NCBI GenBank assembly: GCA_027924585.1
Contig: BSBM01000426.1
Span: 65,001 to 129,000, forward strand
Direction: 5' to 3'
Length of the DNA stretch: 64,000 nt
From: Larix kaempferi
Taxonomy: Eukaryota > Streptophyta > Pinopsida > Pinales > Pinaceae
Part shown: positions 33,331 to 44,613 of the stretch, in pieces
How the letters are laid out: the number at the start of each line of letters is the position of its first letter
Position numbering within the stretch: the first letter of the stretch is position 1
Translations under genes and position numbers: made by a program
The notes under the pieces: generated by a model
The model's database searches: none
The model's input: the letters and a program-made list of their open reading frames with translations, nothing else
What the model was told of the DNA's origin: nothing

Positions 33331-33791
33331 ATGGATATTTAGCACCATGATGGGTGGTAACATAGCTTCGAGGTGAATTGCATCTTCATCACTCTTCTTC
33401 CGAAGAGGTGGTATCGGATAAAGAAAAAGGGGTGAAGAGCTCACCAAGTGTTGAAAGAAGAGCATCGAGAGAGCAACTCATCGAGAGAAGTTGCACTACG
33501 AAATAGTGCACCTCAGATGTTGCAGTAGGGTACCCACGAGATGTAGTGAGTCGATAGAAGTGCGCCCAGGAAGGGAGGTTCCCAACACACAATGCACTTG
33601 GTAGATGTGCGCTCAACACGCAGTAAAAATTTGGGATAAATAACATCGTCTTGACAATTGGTAGTGAGAAATTGTAGTTGAGGAGAAGGCACCAACAAGC
33701 AACACATTGGACAAGTGTGCTTAGCAGGAGTAGATTAGGATGTGACTACAGTAGGACCCCCCAATGCACGATGAATTAAGGATAAGTGCAC
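33331..33791. other. Non-coding DNA left of the Ty3/gypsy insertion
   Basis: Continuous with 38101-40530 once the nested element and one TSD copy are removed. Rich in GTGCGC/GCACTT words and poor in coding signals; probably the interior of an older LTR element. A TGGTATCGGATA word at 33408-33419 resembles a PBS, but no LTR end fits before it. Confidence 0.45.
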
Positions 33792-33796
33792 CTAGG
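33792..33796. repeat. Target site duplication, left (CTAGG)
   Basis: CTAGG directly before the 5' LTR, repeated exactly at 38096-38100. Confidence 0.9.
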
Positions 33797-34169
33797 TGTT
33801 AGGAACCCATGTATTTACTTTATTAGTGTATTGTTGTTGGACGCATATGCTTTGTAAGTCGTCCCGTAGTATTTGTTGATCCATAGTTTGTGTTATTGTT
33901 GTTTGGCGCATATGCTTTGTAAGTCGCCCGTAGTATTGTTGATCCATAGTTTGTATTGTCCCATGGTTTTGACCCATAGTATTGGCTCCTAGACTTATAT
34001 ATAAGTGTGTGTTGAGGCCTATGAAGGCATGGTGAAGTTATTTGTATTGAGCTTGCTCAAAGGAGGTTGCCCCCTTGAAGTGGCCTGCGATCAATAAAAG
34101 TGATTATGAGTTCTGTCATTTCTGTTATTTCGCATATTCTTATTAATTAATTGTTGCAGGTTCTCCACA
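33797..34169 (+). repeat. 5' LTR of the 4.3-kb Ty3/gypsy element
   Basis: 373 bp, TGTTAGGAACC to GTTCTCCACA. U3 contains a tandem duplication of about 65 bp (CGCATATGCTTTGTAAGTCG at 33842 and again at about 33906), present in both LTRs. Confidence 0.93.
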
Positions 34170-34171
34170 TC

Positions 34172-34183
34172 TGGTATCAGAGC
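34172..34183 (+). other. Primer binding site (initiator Met tRNA)
   Basis: Exact TGGTATCAGAGC two bases after the 5' LTR end. Confidence 0.92.
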
Positions 34184-34512
34184 ACTTCCTTGGGCTCGTT
34201 AGGTGGAATTTCTGCCAATTTTTTTTTCGCATTTATTGCAAGTTCGGATCTGGGAATAATTCCTATCCGCTTAACTGTGGGAAGTACTTGGGCATAAGCC
34301 CTAAAACTCATTGTGAGGAGTACCATAGGAACCCCAAAGTAGCTAGCCCATTGAGAGGACTTGCCAGCAAAAAGGGCAACGACCCCTACCTGATTGACTA
34401 GTTCCCACCCATCAGGTAAACCAAGAGCTGTCATTTGTGGCAAAGCGGTTATCAGTTTTACTTGAGCTGTGGAGTGAGGGGTACTGCCCCAATGTGCAAG
34501 CCGTCAGACATA
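34177..34512 (-). other. Antisense open frame in the leader, possibly captured gene piece
   Basis: The minus strand is open for about 110 codons from 34512 to the PBS edge. It has protein-like composition: ALGLPDGWELVNQVGVVALF, QWASYFGVPMVLLTMSF, LPTVKRIGIIPRSEL. A helical hydrophobic segment is followed by a basic tail. Retroelement leaders normally lack such a frame, so this could be a transduced cellular exon on the antisense strand. I do not recognise the protein, and a chance frame is not excluded. Confidence 0.35.
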
Positions 34513-35208
34513 CCTGGGGTCCATATCTATTTTCAGCTGAACTGTTGCCGATCACTTCTACACCGTTTCAGATCCATTCTGAAAGTTGTTCCAGATCCAT
34601 CCATTCCAAATCTATTTCAAATCTAGCCATTTTCGATCCCATCGGCGCCGCTTCAGATCCCTCTACTTCCGATCACTTCCGCGCCGTTGCAAATATATCT
34701 GTTTCAGATCCCTTCTGCGCCATTGCAGATCCATTTCTTTTTATATCTCCATTGTTTTCACTCCATTTACCTTGAAACTTCCCTGACACCCCAGTAATCC
34801 CATTCTGCATATTTCATTCCTGAGGACCCTATCCCAAATCCCACTTCCCAAAGCCCGAAATCTCACATTTATTTATTTTTAGGGTTTTCCATAACTTTTT
34901 TGTATTTCACCCAAACGCCTTCAAATTTTACCACCGAGTTCCTTTCCTAATTCTGTTTCTTTGTCCCCCTCTACCAAATTTTCTCATTCTTTCACCCCGC
35001 TTCTGAAATCCCCATTTTTTGCTTCCCTATCCATCAGAAAGTGTCCAAAACCTACTCAAACCCCAATTACCCCTCCAAGTTTTTCCCAAATCCAAATTTT
35101 CCTTTACTAAAGTAGCTTTTGTTTGTGTTTTTCTATCCATTCCCCCCCCCCCCCAAAAAAAAAAAAAAACTCTTGGTTATGATTGTCACCCGCGCAGGAG
35201 CAAAAACC
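34513..35208 (+). other. Non-coding leader of the 4.3-kb element
   Basis: Pyrimidine-rich 5' leader with repeated CAGATCC and CGCCRYTGCAGAT words (34560-34740), and C(10)/A(12) homopolymer runs at 35143-35170. No gene was found. Confidence 0.6.
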
Positions 35209-37611
35209 ATGGAGGAAGCACTTACAGCCATCCAAACCAAACTCCAAGATCTGGATGAAAAATTTCTCAGCCTCCATCTTTAGCATTCAGCCATGAACAA
35301 TAATCGACAGCAATAATCTTCTACAGCCAATGGGTTCTCTTCATCTAGCAATTTCCGTGGTCCGAAGCTTGAATTTCCTCGCTTCAACGGTACTGATCCG
35401 ACTGGATGGATCTCTCGTGCAGATCAGTATTTCAATTTGCATAATACTTTTTATGTCCAAAAAGTTCCACTTGCATCCTTTCATTTGGAACATGAAACCC
35501 TTCAATGGTACCGTTGGTACATCAAGGCTCATGATGAGCCAAAATGGACAGATTTTTGCCAACTTATTTTGCAACGATTTGGTCCTAGTGCTTTTGATGA
35601 CTTCACCGGAGCACTCACTAAACTTCGTCAAATTGACATTGTGAGAGAGTATCAGACAGAATTTGAGAAACTAGCCAATCACACAGAAGGATTGTCTGAT
35701 GAATTCTATAGGAGTTGTTTTATCAGTAGTCTTAAGGATGAAATCCGGTCAAAGGTTAAAATGTTCTGTCCCAACATAATGATGGAAGTCCTGGGGTTGG
35801 CTAAGTTGGAAGAAGATAAGATTGCAGCCCAACAATGCTCCAAACCCTCTTTTGTTCCCTTCCAAAATATGGGTTCTCAACGACCTCCCATTCTGCCAGC
35901 TCCTCGACCAAATCCTATCGAGCATTTGTCTGAAACAGAGATGCAGGCACGCAGAGAAAAAGGGCTCTGTTATAATTGTGATGAGAAATTCACTCGGGGA
36001 CATAAATATGTTTAGCAAAAGCTCTATCTCTTGGATATGGATTCTCCACCTGCCTCTAAAATTGGTGAAGAAGCTCTAGATACAATGGATGATCAGGTTG
36101 ACATTCAAGAGTTTCCTATTGACCCCCCATCTCAGGACGACTAACAAGAGATATCTCTCAATGCTTTATCCGGCGTCACCATCCCCCAAACAATGCAGGT
36201 CAGGGGTTACTTCAAGAAGCTTCCTCTTACAATACTCATTGATTCTGGTAGCACACATAACTTCATTGACCCTCGGATCGCCAAACAGGATGATTGTTTT
36301 ATCCATCCTTGCTCCAACTTTGAAGTCATGGTTGCCAATGGGGGCACCTTACCTTGCAAGGGAAAGTGTCACAATGTGCGTATCTCTCTGGAAGATTATA
36401 ACCTGCGCTCTGACATGTTTGCCTTATCTTTAGGCGGATGTGATGTGGTTTTGGGCGTTCAATGGTTATGCACACTTGGCCCCATCTTATGGGATTTTGC
36501 TGAACTTTGGATGCAGTTTTCCATCACTAGGACACAACACAAATTTATGGGCTTACAACCAAGGTCTCTCCGCATCATCAGTTCACATTGCCTGGAAAAG
36601 ATCCTTAAGAGGAATTCACATGGTGTCATCGCTTAGCTCCATTCCCTTTAGATGCACCCACCAATGGCCTCCAGTACTTCCTTGGATAGATATGCGGGTG
36701 TCTTTGTTGCACCAGTGGGCTTGCCGCCTTCACGAGACCTTTCCGGTAAGCATTTAGCCGCATCTACATCTCCGCAAGACATGATGGCTATTTTGCATGC
36801 AATACAGAAGTGGCAGCCATCCCTATTGGGGAATTATTTCTGCATCAAGACTAATCTCCCGAGTTTGGAAAATTTCCTAGAACAACGGGTCTCCTCCCTA
36901 GCACACCTGAAATGGGTTATCCAACTCATGGGTTATGACTATGCGATCACTTACCAGAAGGGTAAGGACAATATGGTGGCTGATGTTCCTTCTCGCACAT
37001 TTGATCTCCCAGTTTCTCTTAAAGCTATTTCTCTGCTTGTTCCAAATTGGTTGCAATCTGTTCAACAGGGCTATCTCTTCTATGAACTCCATGCTTCTTC
37101 ATTGGCAGGGCACTCTGGGTTCCTCCAAACGTATGATCAGGAACAATGTAACTTCTTTTGGCAGGGACTTAAAATGACAATTCAATGGATGGTGGTTGAC
37201 TGTGATACTTTCCAGGTCAACAAGGGTGAAATGACACTCCTTTCGGGACTACTTGAACCCTTGCCCATCCCTACAAAAATTTGGACAACTATTTCTATGG
37301 ATTTCCTAGACACGCTCTAGTGGTACAGTACCACATATAAAAGGACACCATATGAAGTAGTCTCTGGACAGGCATCGCCAGTTCTTCTTCCATACACCTT
37401 CAGCAGCTCCACAGTTCAGGCAATTGACTTGATTCTTTGAAACTATGATCAGATTCTTCTCATTCTGCAGGACAATCTTCACATGGTAATAATTCGATTG
37501 AAACAACAAACCAATCAGCACCGTTCTGAGTGCACTTTTCACACAATTGATATGGTTCTTCTGCGTCTACAGCCTTCCATGCAATCCTCCCTGAAACTCA
37601 AAAGGAATTAG
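35209..37611 (+). pseudogene. gag-pol with two in-frame internal deletions
   Basis: One frame runs from ATG 35209 (context ACCATGGAG) to TAG 37609, interrupted only by point stops (TAG, TAA). In order: gag capsid region (FPRFNGTDPTGWISRADQY, TDFCQLILQRFG); a zinc knuckle CYNCDEKFTRGHKY whose last Cys is mutated; protease with LTILIDSGSTHNFID (about 36229-36273); then GVFVAPVGLPPSRD, normally just upstream of RT. Next comes MMAILHAIQKW, YFCIKTNLPSLENFLEQRV (RNase H), LMGYDYAITYQKGKDNMVAD, the integrase zinc-region word LAGHSGFL and WTTISMDF. Finally TPYEVVSGQASPVLLPY and the integrase C-terminal region. The RT core (with its YVDD motif) and the integrase DDE core are gone, yet the frame is kept across both joins. 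No chromodomain is visible. Confidence 0.9.
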
Positions 37612-37708
37612 TGGCCCGACATGTAACCCGAGGATGCTACAAGGGAACCACTCCTTCAGATTCTGCATCATTTTCCACATCTCAAGCTTTTAGGACAAAG
37701 CTTTTTCT

Positions 37709-37721
37709 AAGCGGGAGGGGA
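37709..37721 (+). other. Polypurine tract
   Basis: AAGCGGGAGGGGA directly before the 3' LTR start TGTTAGG. Confidence 0.9.
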
Positions 37722-38095
37722 TGTTAGGAACCCATGTCTTTACTTTATTAGTGTATTGTTATTGGACGCATATGCTTTGTAAGTCGTCCCGTAGTATTTG
37801 TTGATCCATAGTTTGTGTAATTGTTGTTTGGCGCATATGCTTTGTAAGTCCCCCGTAGTATTTTTGATCCATAGTTTGTATTGGCCCATGGTTTTGACCC
37901 ATAGTATTGGCACCTAGACTTATTATATAAGTGTGTGTTGAGGCCTATGAAGGCACGGTGAAGTTATTTGTATTGAGCTTGCTGAAAAGAGGTTTCCCCC
38001 TCAAAGTGGCCTGCAATCAATACAAGTGATTCTGAGTTCTGTCATTTCTGCTATTTCGCATATTCTTATTAATTAATTGTTGCAGGTTCTCCACA
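37722..38095 (+). repeat. 3' LTR of the 4.3-kb Ty3/gypsy element
   Basis: 374 bp partner of 33797-34169, with about 17 substitutions and one indel by direct reading. Confidence 0.93.
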
Positions 38096-38100
38096 CTAGG
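38096..38100. repeat. Target site duplication, right (CTAGG)
   Basis: Exact match to 33792-33796. Confidence 0.9.
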
Positions 38101-40530
38101 ACATGCCGACAATTGATAGAGATCTCTTTTTTACTAGAACTTGGTGAAATCTCCTACTAAGACTTAGTAGGATTGCCAAGAGAGTATGGGGAGAGAGCAC
38201 CCAAACTGACATTGGGCAGGAAGTTCCTAGGACCTTGTGAAGAGATGCGCCTGAAACTTAAGAGGGTTCCTAGGAAGGAATCACCCCATGCTTGGGGCAC
38301 TTGGGTGAAGTGCGCTTGACACAAAGAAGTCTACTCGAGGTTGAAGCAACATAACATCAAGAAACTCTCAAACATATTGTTGGGATTAGTAGCAGCAACA
38401 CAGTACGTGGGTGTTGAGAGAGGTGCTCTCGGGAAGGAAGACACTTAGAACCATCAGGTGAGGTGTGTTGGTAGAATTGATTCTGGCACGTGACACACTT
38501 CAAGAGAAAGCACATTCCGTAGAGAACTCGACACACACTTGGAAAAGATGTGCCAAATGGACAATGGAATCGATAGATTGACAAAAGACATTGGAACAGT
38601 GCATTGGTTGACTAGAACTGGACTCGCACCCTACAAGATTGTGAATCGCAGTAAAGTACCAGACCAACAGACTTGGGCACTTCTTATCTTAGACGTGTGA
38701 TGTGTAAGACTTCATGACACTTGGACATAGGAAGTGCAAAAGAGAGTTGAGCAGTACTGAGACTTGGCGTAGAAGGAAGCAAGGGAAATCTTCCTTAGTG
38801 AAGTCAAGACATGAAGATTTTTTGGGAGGCACACAAACATCCAAGAAGTGGCACAAGAAGGGTTCTCGGAACACAATGCGCCCAAGACACAATAGAGGTG
38901 TGCCCAACACACTGCGTGATTAAAGAGAAATGCACCCAAGACATAGTGTGCATGAAATTCAATTAAATAAACATGGAATATTTTATCAATCTAACTCTTG
39001 GGAGCTGCTAGAAGGGTTGGTTGGAGAACCAGTGATGCTAGGAAAGAATCATCATTGCAGCTGTAACCGACCGTGGAAGCCATTGGGATAATGTTACCAC
39101 AGTCCAATTTGAAGGTCATTGTCATGTGATAGGCACAAGAAGGGTTCCCACACCATGTGATGCAACTAGAGAAGGAGGGAGTGCGGACGAGACCATAGAA
39201 TCATGATCGATAAGCTTAACAAGTGAATATTTGGGTGTTGCAGATATAAGTTCTTGGAATAGATGAGGAAGACTTAACATGGTCACAAAAACTATTGGAT
39301 AGTTCACTTGCAATGGCGATTTTCATGCTAGACCCGAGTGGAGACATCATGGTATTTTATGGAGGTGGCCTTAGAATCCACCTTCCATCTCCTTATCATT
39401 GTTGAGAGCCAAGGATGGCCCATTGCTAGGAAGTCAGTAGTGGAGCCTTGGGAACTAGTGAAGGTGCCCAGTTAAACAAAACTGTTGAGTCACAAGAGGT
39501 GATTTAGAAGGATTTAAGGAAGAAGTGCGACTCTCTCCTTGGGAAAAACAATAGTAATGGATCCAAAGCAAGGAACACTTACTTGGGAGGAGAAAGGGAG
39601 TTCGTTTCCTAGTGAGGTGATTGATGCAGTAGAGATTCGGCCATGGAGTGGTGCAGGCATGTCTTGCGAAGGACATGGATAATTTGGATTTCTCATCCTG
39701 CTAAAAAGACTTTGAGCAAGCTATTGTGGGAAATGAGTTGTGAGAACTAGAATGCTGCTTCTCCATGTTGAGGATCATGGAGGAGACGAGTTGCATCGGT
39801 TTCTTGATGTTTGAAGGAGGGAAATAACTCCTTACCATTGAGGATTCCAAGTAGGATTTTCATGTTGGAGGTAGATATTGTGGAGATTGGAAGCATACGA
39901 GCAAGTGATCCTTGTTTTAGGTTAGTGTTGAGACCCAGGAGTGGAACATGCGCTCAACCCAACCTGACTTTCAAATGCATTACAATGGTGCGGTGGATGT
40001 GTAAGAAGAAAGAACTTGCATGGGTTGTGCACCCTTCTACTTTGCATGAGATTGACATATTCAGAGTGACTTGTTGTACAACTTGAAGACTTGAGAAGCA
40101 AGTCGAAGGGGAAGCAGTGGATGACGGAGGTGACGCAAGTCCCTTTTGTGATGGTTTGAGGTGAAGGTGATGACCTTGCCTTGGTTCAAAATATTTGTGC
40201 AAGATGGCCTAAGTGTGGACGAACATGGGTATCTTAGGCATAAGGAGTTCATTCTTGCAGAATTGGATGTGACAATTGGATTAACTACCCAATTAGTTTG
40301 GCACAAAATGGCATGCGATGGATAGAGACATTACAATGCATCGCAATATTGAACCAGTAGTAGGTTGGATGGCCTGATGGTTGGATGGTTTTTGGAGGCT
40401 TCTTCAAAAGACTCGGTTGTAGTAGTAGTTGGTAGTGGTTACATAGGTAGAGTGATTCATAAACAATTGAGTGTTCATGGAAACATTACCAGGATGACAA
40501 TAACTTGGAGTGGGGGAGGGTGTCATGCCC
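38101..40530. other. Non-coding retroelement-like interior
   Basis: No domain recognised in any frame. The stretch is purine-rich on the plus strand and repeats short words such as AAGTGCGC, CTAGGAAG and CACTTGG. It ends in the PPT-like TGGAGTGGGGGAGGG (40516-40530), which suggests the non-coding 3' interior of an old LTR element into which the 4.3-kb element inserted. Confidence 0.5.
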
Positions 40531-41540
40531 CTAGGTTAGCATAACCTTAGGGTTCCCAATGAGCACTTAGAGAGAGCATTGGTTGGTTATGCGATTGGGA
40601 GATGGATGTGAGAGTGGGTGCTTTACCCATTTTCAAAACCTCTATGAGGTTGGGTAGCAGGGTTGGGTGGACACCTTGCATGGGAGTTGCAAAGTGTTCC
40701 CACACCCATTTCACTTCCGACATAGATGTATTGTGTGGATTGGGAAAGAAGCATCAAGATGGTTAGAATCCCTAATGATGGGGTCATGAATCCACACTTA
40801 TACACTTTAGGGGATTTGAAATGAAAACCCCACATGACTTTCAAGCTAGCTCATCCTTGGTCATGTCCATTGACAAACTTGGGTGCATGTATATATAGGA
40901 AAAGAAACATGGCATTATGGAGGGACAAAACTCAGAAAGTAAGAGTCATTTGACTCCTAAAGGGGAGCGCACTTCCTTTTGGTGGATTAGGATGAGTGCA
41001 CTTTCCTTCACATAGGCAAGAGGTAGGAAGCATGAGCTCACTAGTCTTCGCAAAGAGAGGCGCACTTCCTAAGGGAGGCACCTAGGAAGTTGGGTGCACA
41101 TGTCTAGACAAGGATTTGGGTGAAGGTTTGAGGTAGGAATGATGGACTTCTAAGAAGTCTATAGAGGTGTTTTCCAGGAGCCTTGGTGATACACACTCTT
41201 TGGAAGACTCGGTGAGGCACACTCTTGGTAAGAATTGGTGCGGTGCACTCTTGGAGAGTCTTAGAAGAAGACTCAAGAGAATACTATGTCAAGAAGTATG
41301 ATGAGACAGGAGAATCTGTCAAGAAGTGACGAGAAACTATGTCGGGAGGACTAATGCAATGGGTGTAATGAGACTTGGTGGGTAGAGCATGAGGATTATG
41401 TGTAGGCTGATTTGTGGTGGGCACATCTCTCTTGGGAAAGTTGTCTAAGCGAGTTGAACATGGAAAGATTCGACAAGGTTTTGGTGGAGCGCTCCTCATC
41501 AAGATACTTGGCATGGGTGTTGCATTGAGGTAGACTTGTA
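40531..41540 (+). repeat. Putative 3' LTR of an old Ty3/gypsy-like element
   Basis: Starts TGTCATGCCCCTAGG immediately after a PPT-like purine run, a common plant gypsy LTR opening. A TATA-like TGTATATATAGGAAAAG lies at about 40889-40905. The right end is uncertain and no matching 5' LTR is in the window, so the extent given is approximate. Confidence 0.45.
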
Positions 41541-41557
41541 GAGGCAATACATATTGG

Positions 41558-41990
41558 GTGAAATTGAATAAATGTGTTTTAGTTGGCCTTGCTAATGGTT
41601 CGCTCAAAAAAATTGTCTTTGTTTTCTACAAACATGGCCATCAACCTCCACATATACCAACATTTGTGGTTGTTAACTTCGACAAGTACATTGGCCTTCC
41701 ATGAGATCCCAACAATCCTACGTTTATACCAATTCCAGCTATACGAAGGGTCGATTTTACTCAGATCCGTATAAAAAATACATGGCCATTAAGAATACAT
41801 AAATCTCAAGGGATTGCAATACCAATTCAGCTATAAAAGACATTCGTACTAGATTGAGCGCCAGGGTCTAGCCTTCACTGCACTGTCTTGAGTTCCTTCC
41901 ATAAATGATCTTCACATCTCTCGCATTTACCTTTCATCAGTTGAGAAGAATGAAGGGAAACCCCCATATCATACGGAGGAAACAAGCGAA
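41558..41990 (+). pseudogene. PIF1-type DNA helicase C-terminal fragment
   Basis: The plus strand reads KCVLVGLANGSLKKIVF, then PTFVVVNFDKYIGLP, a TGA (41702) where Trp is expected, DPNNPTFIPIPAIRR, then LRIHKSQG (the motif V-like THKSQG of PIF1 helicases). After a frameshift at about 41840 comes ERQGLAFTALS, the QG.TFTALSRV motif VI region. Order and spacing match the C-terminal third of PIF1-like superfamily 1B helicases. Walker A and B parts are absent. The sequence resembles stand-alone PIF1-like proteins more than the helicase of typical plant Helitrons, and no Helitron 3' hairpin was recognised. It is a broken fragment between two retroelement regions. Confidence 0.72.
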
Positions 41991-42712
41991 GGCCTTGCTC
42001 CATGCCAAAATTTTCCCATCATTTCTCCTCTAACAAGTCCAAATCCTATGTAAGTACTTCTTAGCTTTCCATTTGCACTCATTATTACTTCCAACATACA
42101 TTCAATTTTTTCTTTACCCACTTTTACTATTTCCAAATTACCACAAATGTGTGTTCACTAATTCATTCAAATATACATGCCTCTACAAAATTTTCCATTC
42201 TCTGCCTACATACCTTCAACTCCCACTTCATCTTCCTATCTAAATTGTAAGTCATCACCTTTACTCTTTTACTTTCTCTACTCTCTTATTCATTTTTTCC
42301 ACTTTCCCTGCTACTGATACTTACTTACAAACTGACTTTTCCATATGCAGTGGCTATAATATATTTATTAGCATTTGTATTCCTTAATCCTTCTCACTCA
42401 TGTACCTCCATAATAAAAAGGTGATGTGGAAGTGATTATGTGAAGTGTGAGAAAGTGCAAACAAGGTAAATATACTCATTATGAGATTAATATGTCTCTT
42501 ATGGAAATGGAGCCTGGGTGGAAAGGATAACACACTATCCCATAACTACTCAGTCTAGACACAATTGACAAATAAGATGGAAGGTTGTTATGCAAACAAT
42601 TTAAGTTTAAATTTTAGTTGTACAACCCTCGAGTGTGTGTGTGATAACATGTGTTTGATCTCTTAAAATTGATTTTCCTTTATCATAATAAGAGACTTAA
42701 CATATGTACGAT
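41991..42712. other. Gene-free, pyrimidine-rich spacer
   Basis: Plus strand is C/T-rich (42030-42350) with no gene, repeat array or splice-framed exon visible. It ends at the 5' LTR of the large element. A TSD cannot be checked because the other end lies beyond the window. Confidence 0.45.
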
Positions 42713-44312
42713 TGTAATACCCCATTTTCACCCTTAGGATATTGTAGCTTTTAATGCAAATATTGTATACATGTGATGTATGTGTTCCTAGCATGGAGCT
42801 CAAGGCCAAGGCCCTGCTAGTGGATGCTTGAATTTTATTTAAAAGGAAAAACATTGGATATTATGTTTCCCATGTGCTATTTGGCCATGGAACATTGTAA
42901 AAATGATGTAAATAAACATCATGCAATAAAATACCAAAACTGGCTATGGAGGCAACGAATGAGAAGGGGCCATTTGTATCCACTAGGGAGTGGTGAGGGG
43001 GTTGTGGGATTGAGCCATAAGCTGCCAAATGTCACCTTGAGAACCCATTTGACCTTCCTTAATGACATTTATTTCTGTTGTAAGGAAGTAGTTGAAGATT
43101 TCAGTCCATGGCTTCAATGGAGCATGGGCAGCCCAGAAATTCGTATGGCAGAGCATGGGCTCTGTTTTCTTGTACCATAAATCACTCTACCTCATGGGGA
43201 TTTCTTATTCCTCATTCCCATTCCATGGTGGAGGAAACCAACATCATTTTCCATCCAAAAACGAATTCCCACCAGTGAGAAAAAATAGAAATCACAACTA
43301 TGAAAGAACCCACATTTTGAAGAGCCATAAATGCCCAAAATTAGTATTGGACAGTGAAATCCAATGGGGTATCCATAGGTGTGGACCTTGGGGTGAATTT
43401 GGGAGCATTAGCTACCCCAAAATCCATTGAAAAACCTAGTTTTTATAGCCCAGAAAACTAGTGACAGGATTGAGTTATTCGTTGACAGAATGGTGAGAAA
43501 TCCAAGTGTGTATGTTTGAATAGAGGATTGGATTGCTTGAATTTAGCTTGATATGTCTATAGCTCTGTGGTTGAGCTCACTGGCTTAGCATCCTCGTCCT
43601 TTCCTTATTGCATGCTTGATAAACCCAGTTGTGTGTTGGATTAGCATGACTGTTTGAGTGAATCCATGGCTATGAGTGAGCCTGTCTAGTTCCTCCTTAG
43701 TGGATACACAGCCCAGCTCGGGGGTGATCTCTTAGCTGAAAGAATACAGGCTGGATAGAGATCTATGGTTGGGTGGAACATTTCTTTCACATAGCCAGTT
43801 GTTGGACAGTTTCATTTTCAAGATAAGTATTCTCTGTGGTTTGAATGATGTTCATTCTGTGGTTTGTCCTGTATGTTAAATTACTCATGTTACTTGGATG
43901 AAATGATTATCTCAAGTTAGTTTGCATGAAGCATGTGCATAGCATGAGAATGAGATTGATTATTCTATGATTGTTTTAGTATTCTGCCTGAAAGAAATAG
44001 GCTGATGCATCTCCTTCTGCGTGTATGTTATTATGGTTATTCCGCTGTGTTTATTAATTGAGTTGTGTTAATTATATGTTCTATAATGTTTTAATTAATG
44101 CATGTTGTTTATATGCTGAATGCATGATGAACTATATGCATCTATAGTGTTTAATTCCGTTGTGCTTGTTGAGTATGAATATGTATGCACAAGTTTTATT
44201 TAACCATGCATTTCTCAAGATAAAATTTGAATGGGGCTGAGTTTTCCAATAAGCTGGGTAAGTTGGTCATGTTTCCTTCCTGGCATCGAATTGAATGGAA
44301 GGGGACGTGACA
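42713..44312 (+). repeat. 5' LTR, 1600 bp
   Basis: Begins TGTAATACCCC and ends GGGGACGTGACA, three bases before the PBS. From about 42750 onward it matches 63380-64000 at roughly 95% or better by eye. The first 40 bases differ because the 3' copy lacks about 17 bp there. Confidence 0.85.
42824..43180 (+). other. ORF inside the 1600-bp LTR (5' copy)
   Basis: ATG-started frame of 118 codons: FPMCYLAMEHCKNDVNKHH, LWRQRMRRGHLYPLGSGEG, FSPWLQWSMGSPE. The homologous frame in the 3' LTR (63455-63919) is open for 154 codons with mostly the same residues. No known domain. It may be fortuitous, but openness in both copies is notable. Confidence 0.3.
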
Positions 44313-44315
44313 AAG

Positions 44316-44327
44316 TGGTATCAGAGC
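44316..44327 (+). other. Primer binding site (initiator Met tRNA)
   Basis: Exact TGGTATCAGAGC, three bases after the LTR end. It fixes the 5' LTR boundary and plus orientation. Confidence 0.9.
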
Positions 44328-44551
44328 TCAGCTTGTAGCACTGGGGTTGCTTGGGCCGGACTGTGAGTTACAGGTAAGTGACAGAATGTTTTAACGCAGT
44401 ATTGGTGAAGTTGGGGCATCATTTTGGAATGAAAAATGGTAGGATTATATTTCTCAAATGTGGTAGAGGACCACCCAGGTGCATAGAGCTCTGCAAGAGC
44501 TTTCCAACAGTACCCAACTCGTCCCATTTGGCCAAGGGACGAAGGAGTTAT

Positions 44552-44613
44552 GAGCCCCGAAATCTTAGTCATGTTTCCTTCCATGGAATAGATTGATGGA
44601 AGGGGACGTGACA
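44552..44613 (+). repeat. Second copy of the LTR end
   Basis: CATGTTTCCTTCC, then GATGGAAGGGGACGTGACA repeats the last 50 or so bases of the LTR (44268-44312) about 300 bp downstream, without a PBS after it. It suggests a local duplication or template jump in the leader. Confidence 0.75.

Larger units (their letters stand above)
33797..38095 (+). mobile_element. Complete Ty3/gypsy deletion derivative, 4.3 kb
   Basis: LTRs 33797-34169 and 37722-38095, TSD CTAGG, PBS at 34172, PPT at 37709. The interior encodes gag and protease, then jumps to the end of RNase H and the N-terminal part of integrase, then to the integrase C-terminal region. LTRs differ at about 17 positions plus one indel (about 4.5%), so the insertion is older than the one at 2285-8843. 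It cannot move alone because the RT core and integrase core are missing; cis signals are intact. Confidence 0.93.

Noticed and set aside
33408-33419. PBS-like TGGTATCGGATA left of the 4.3-kb element
   Set aside because: Only the first seven bases fit the initiator tRNA PBS and no LTR end precedes it.
34435-34786. Overlapping plus-strand frames of 63-112 codons in the leader
   Set aside because: They come from the repeated CAGATCC and CGCCGYTGCAGAT leader words and lie upstream of the real gag start.
40061-41607. Several minus-strand frames of 60-107 codons
   Set aside because: No domain, no consistent frame and no start context; they lie in LTR-like non-coding DNA.
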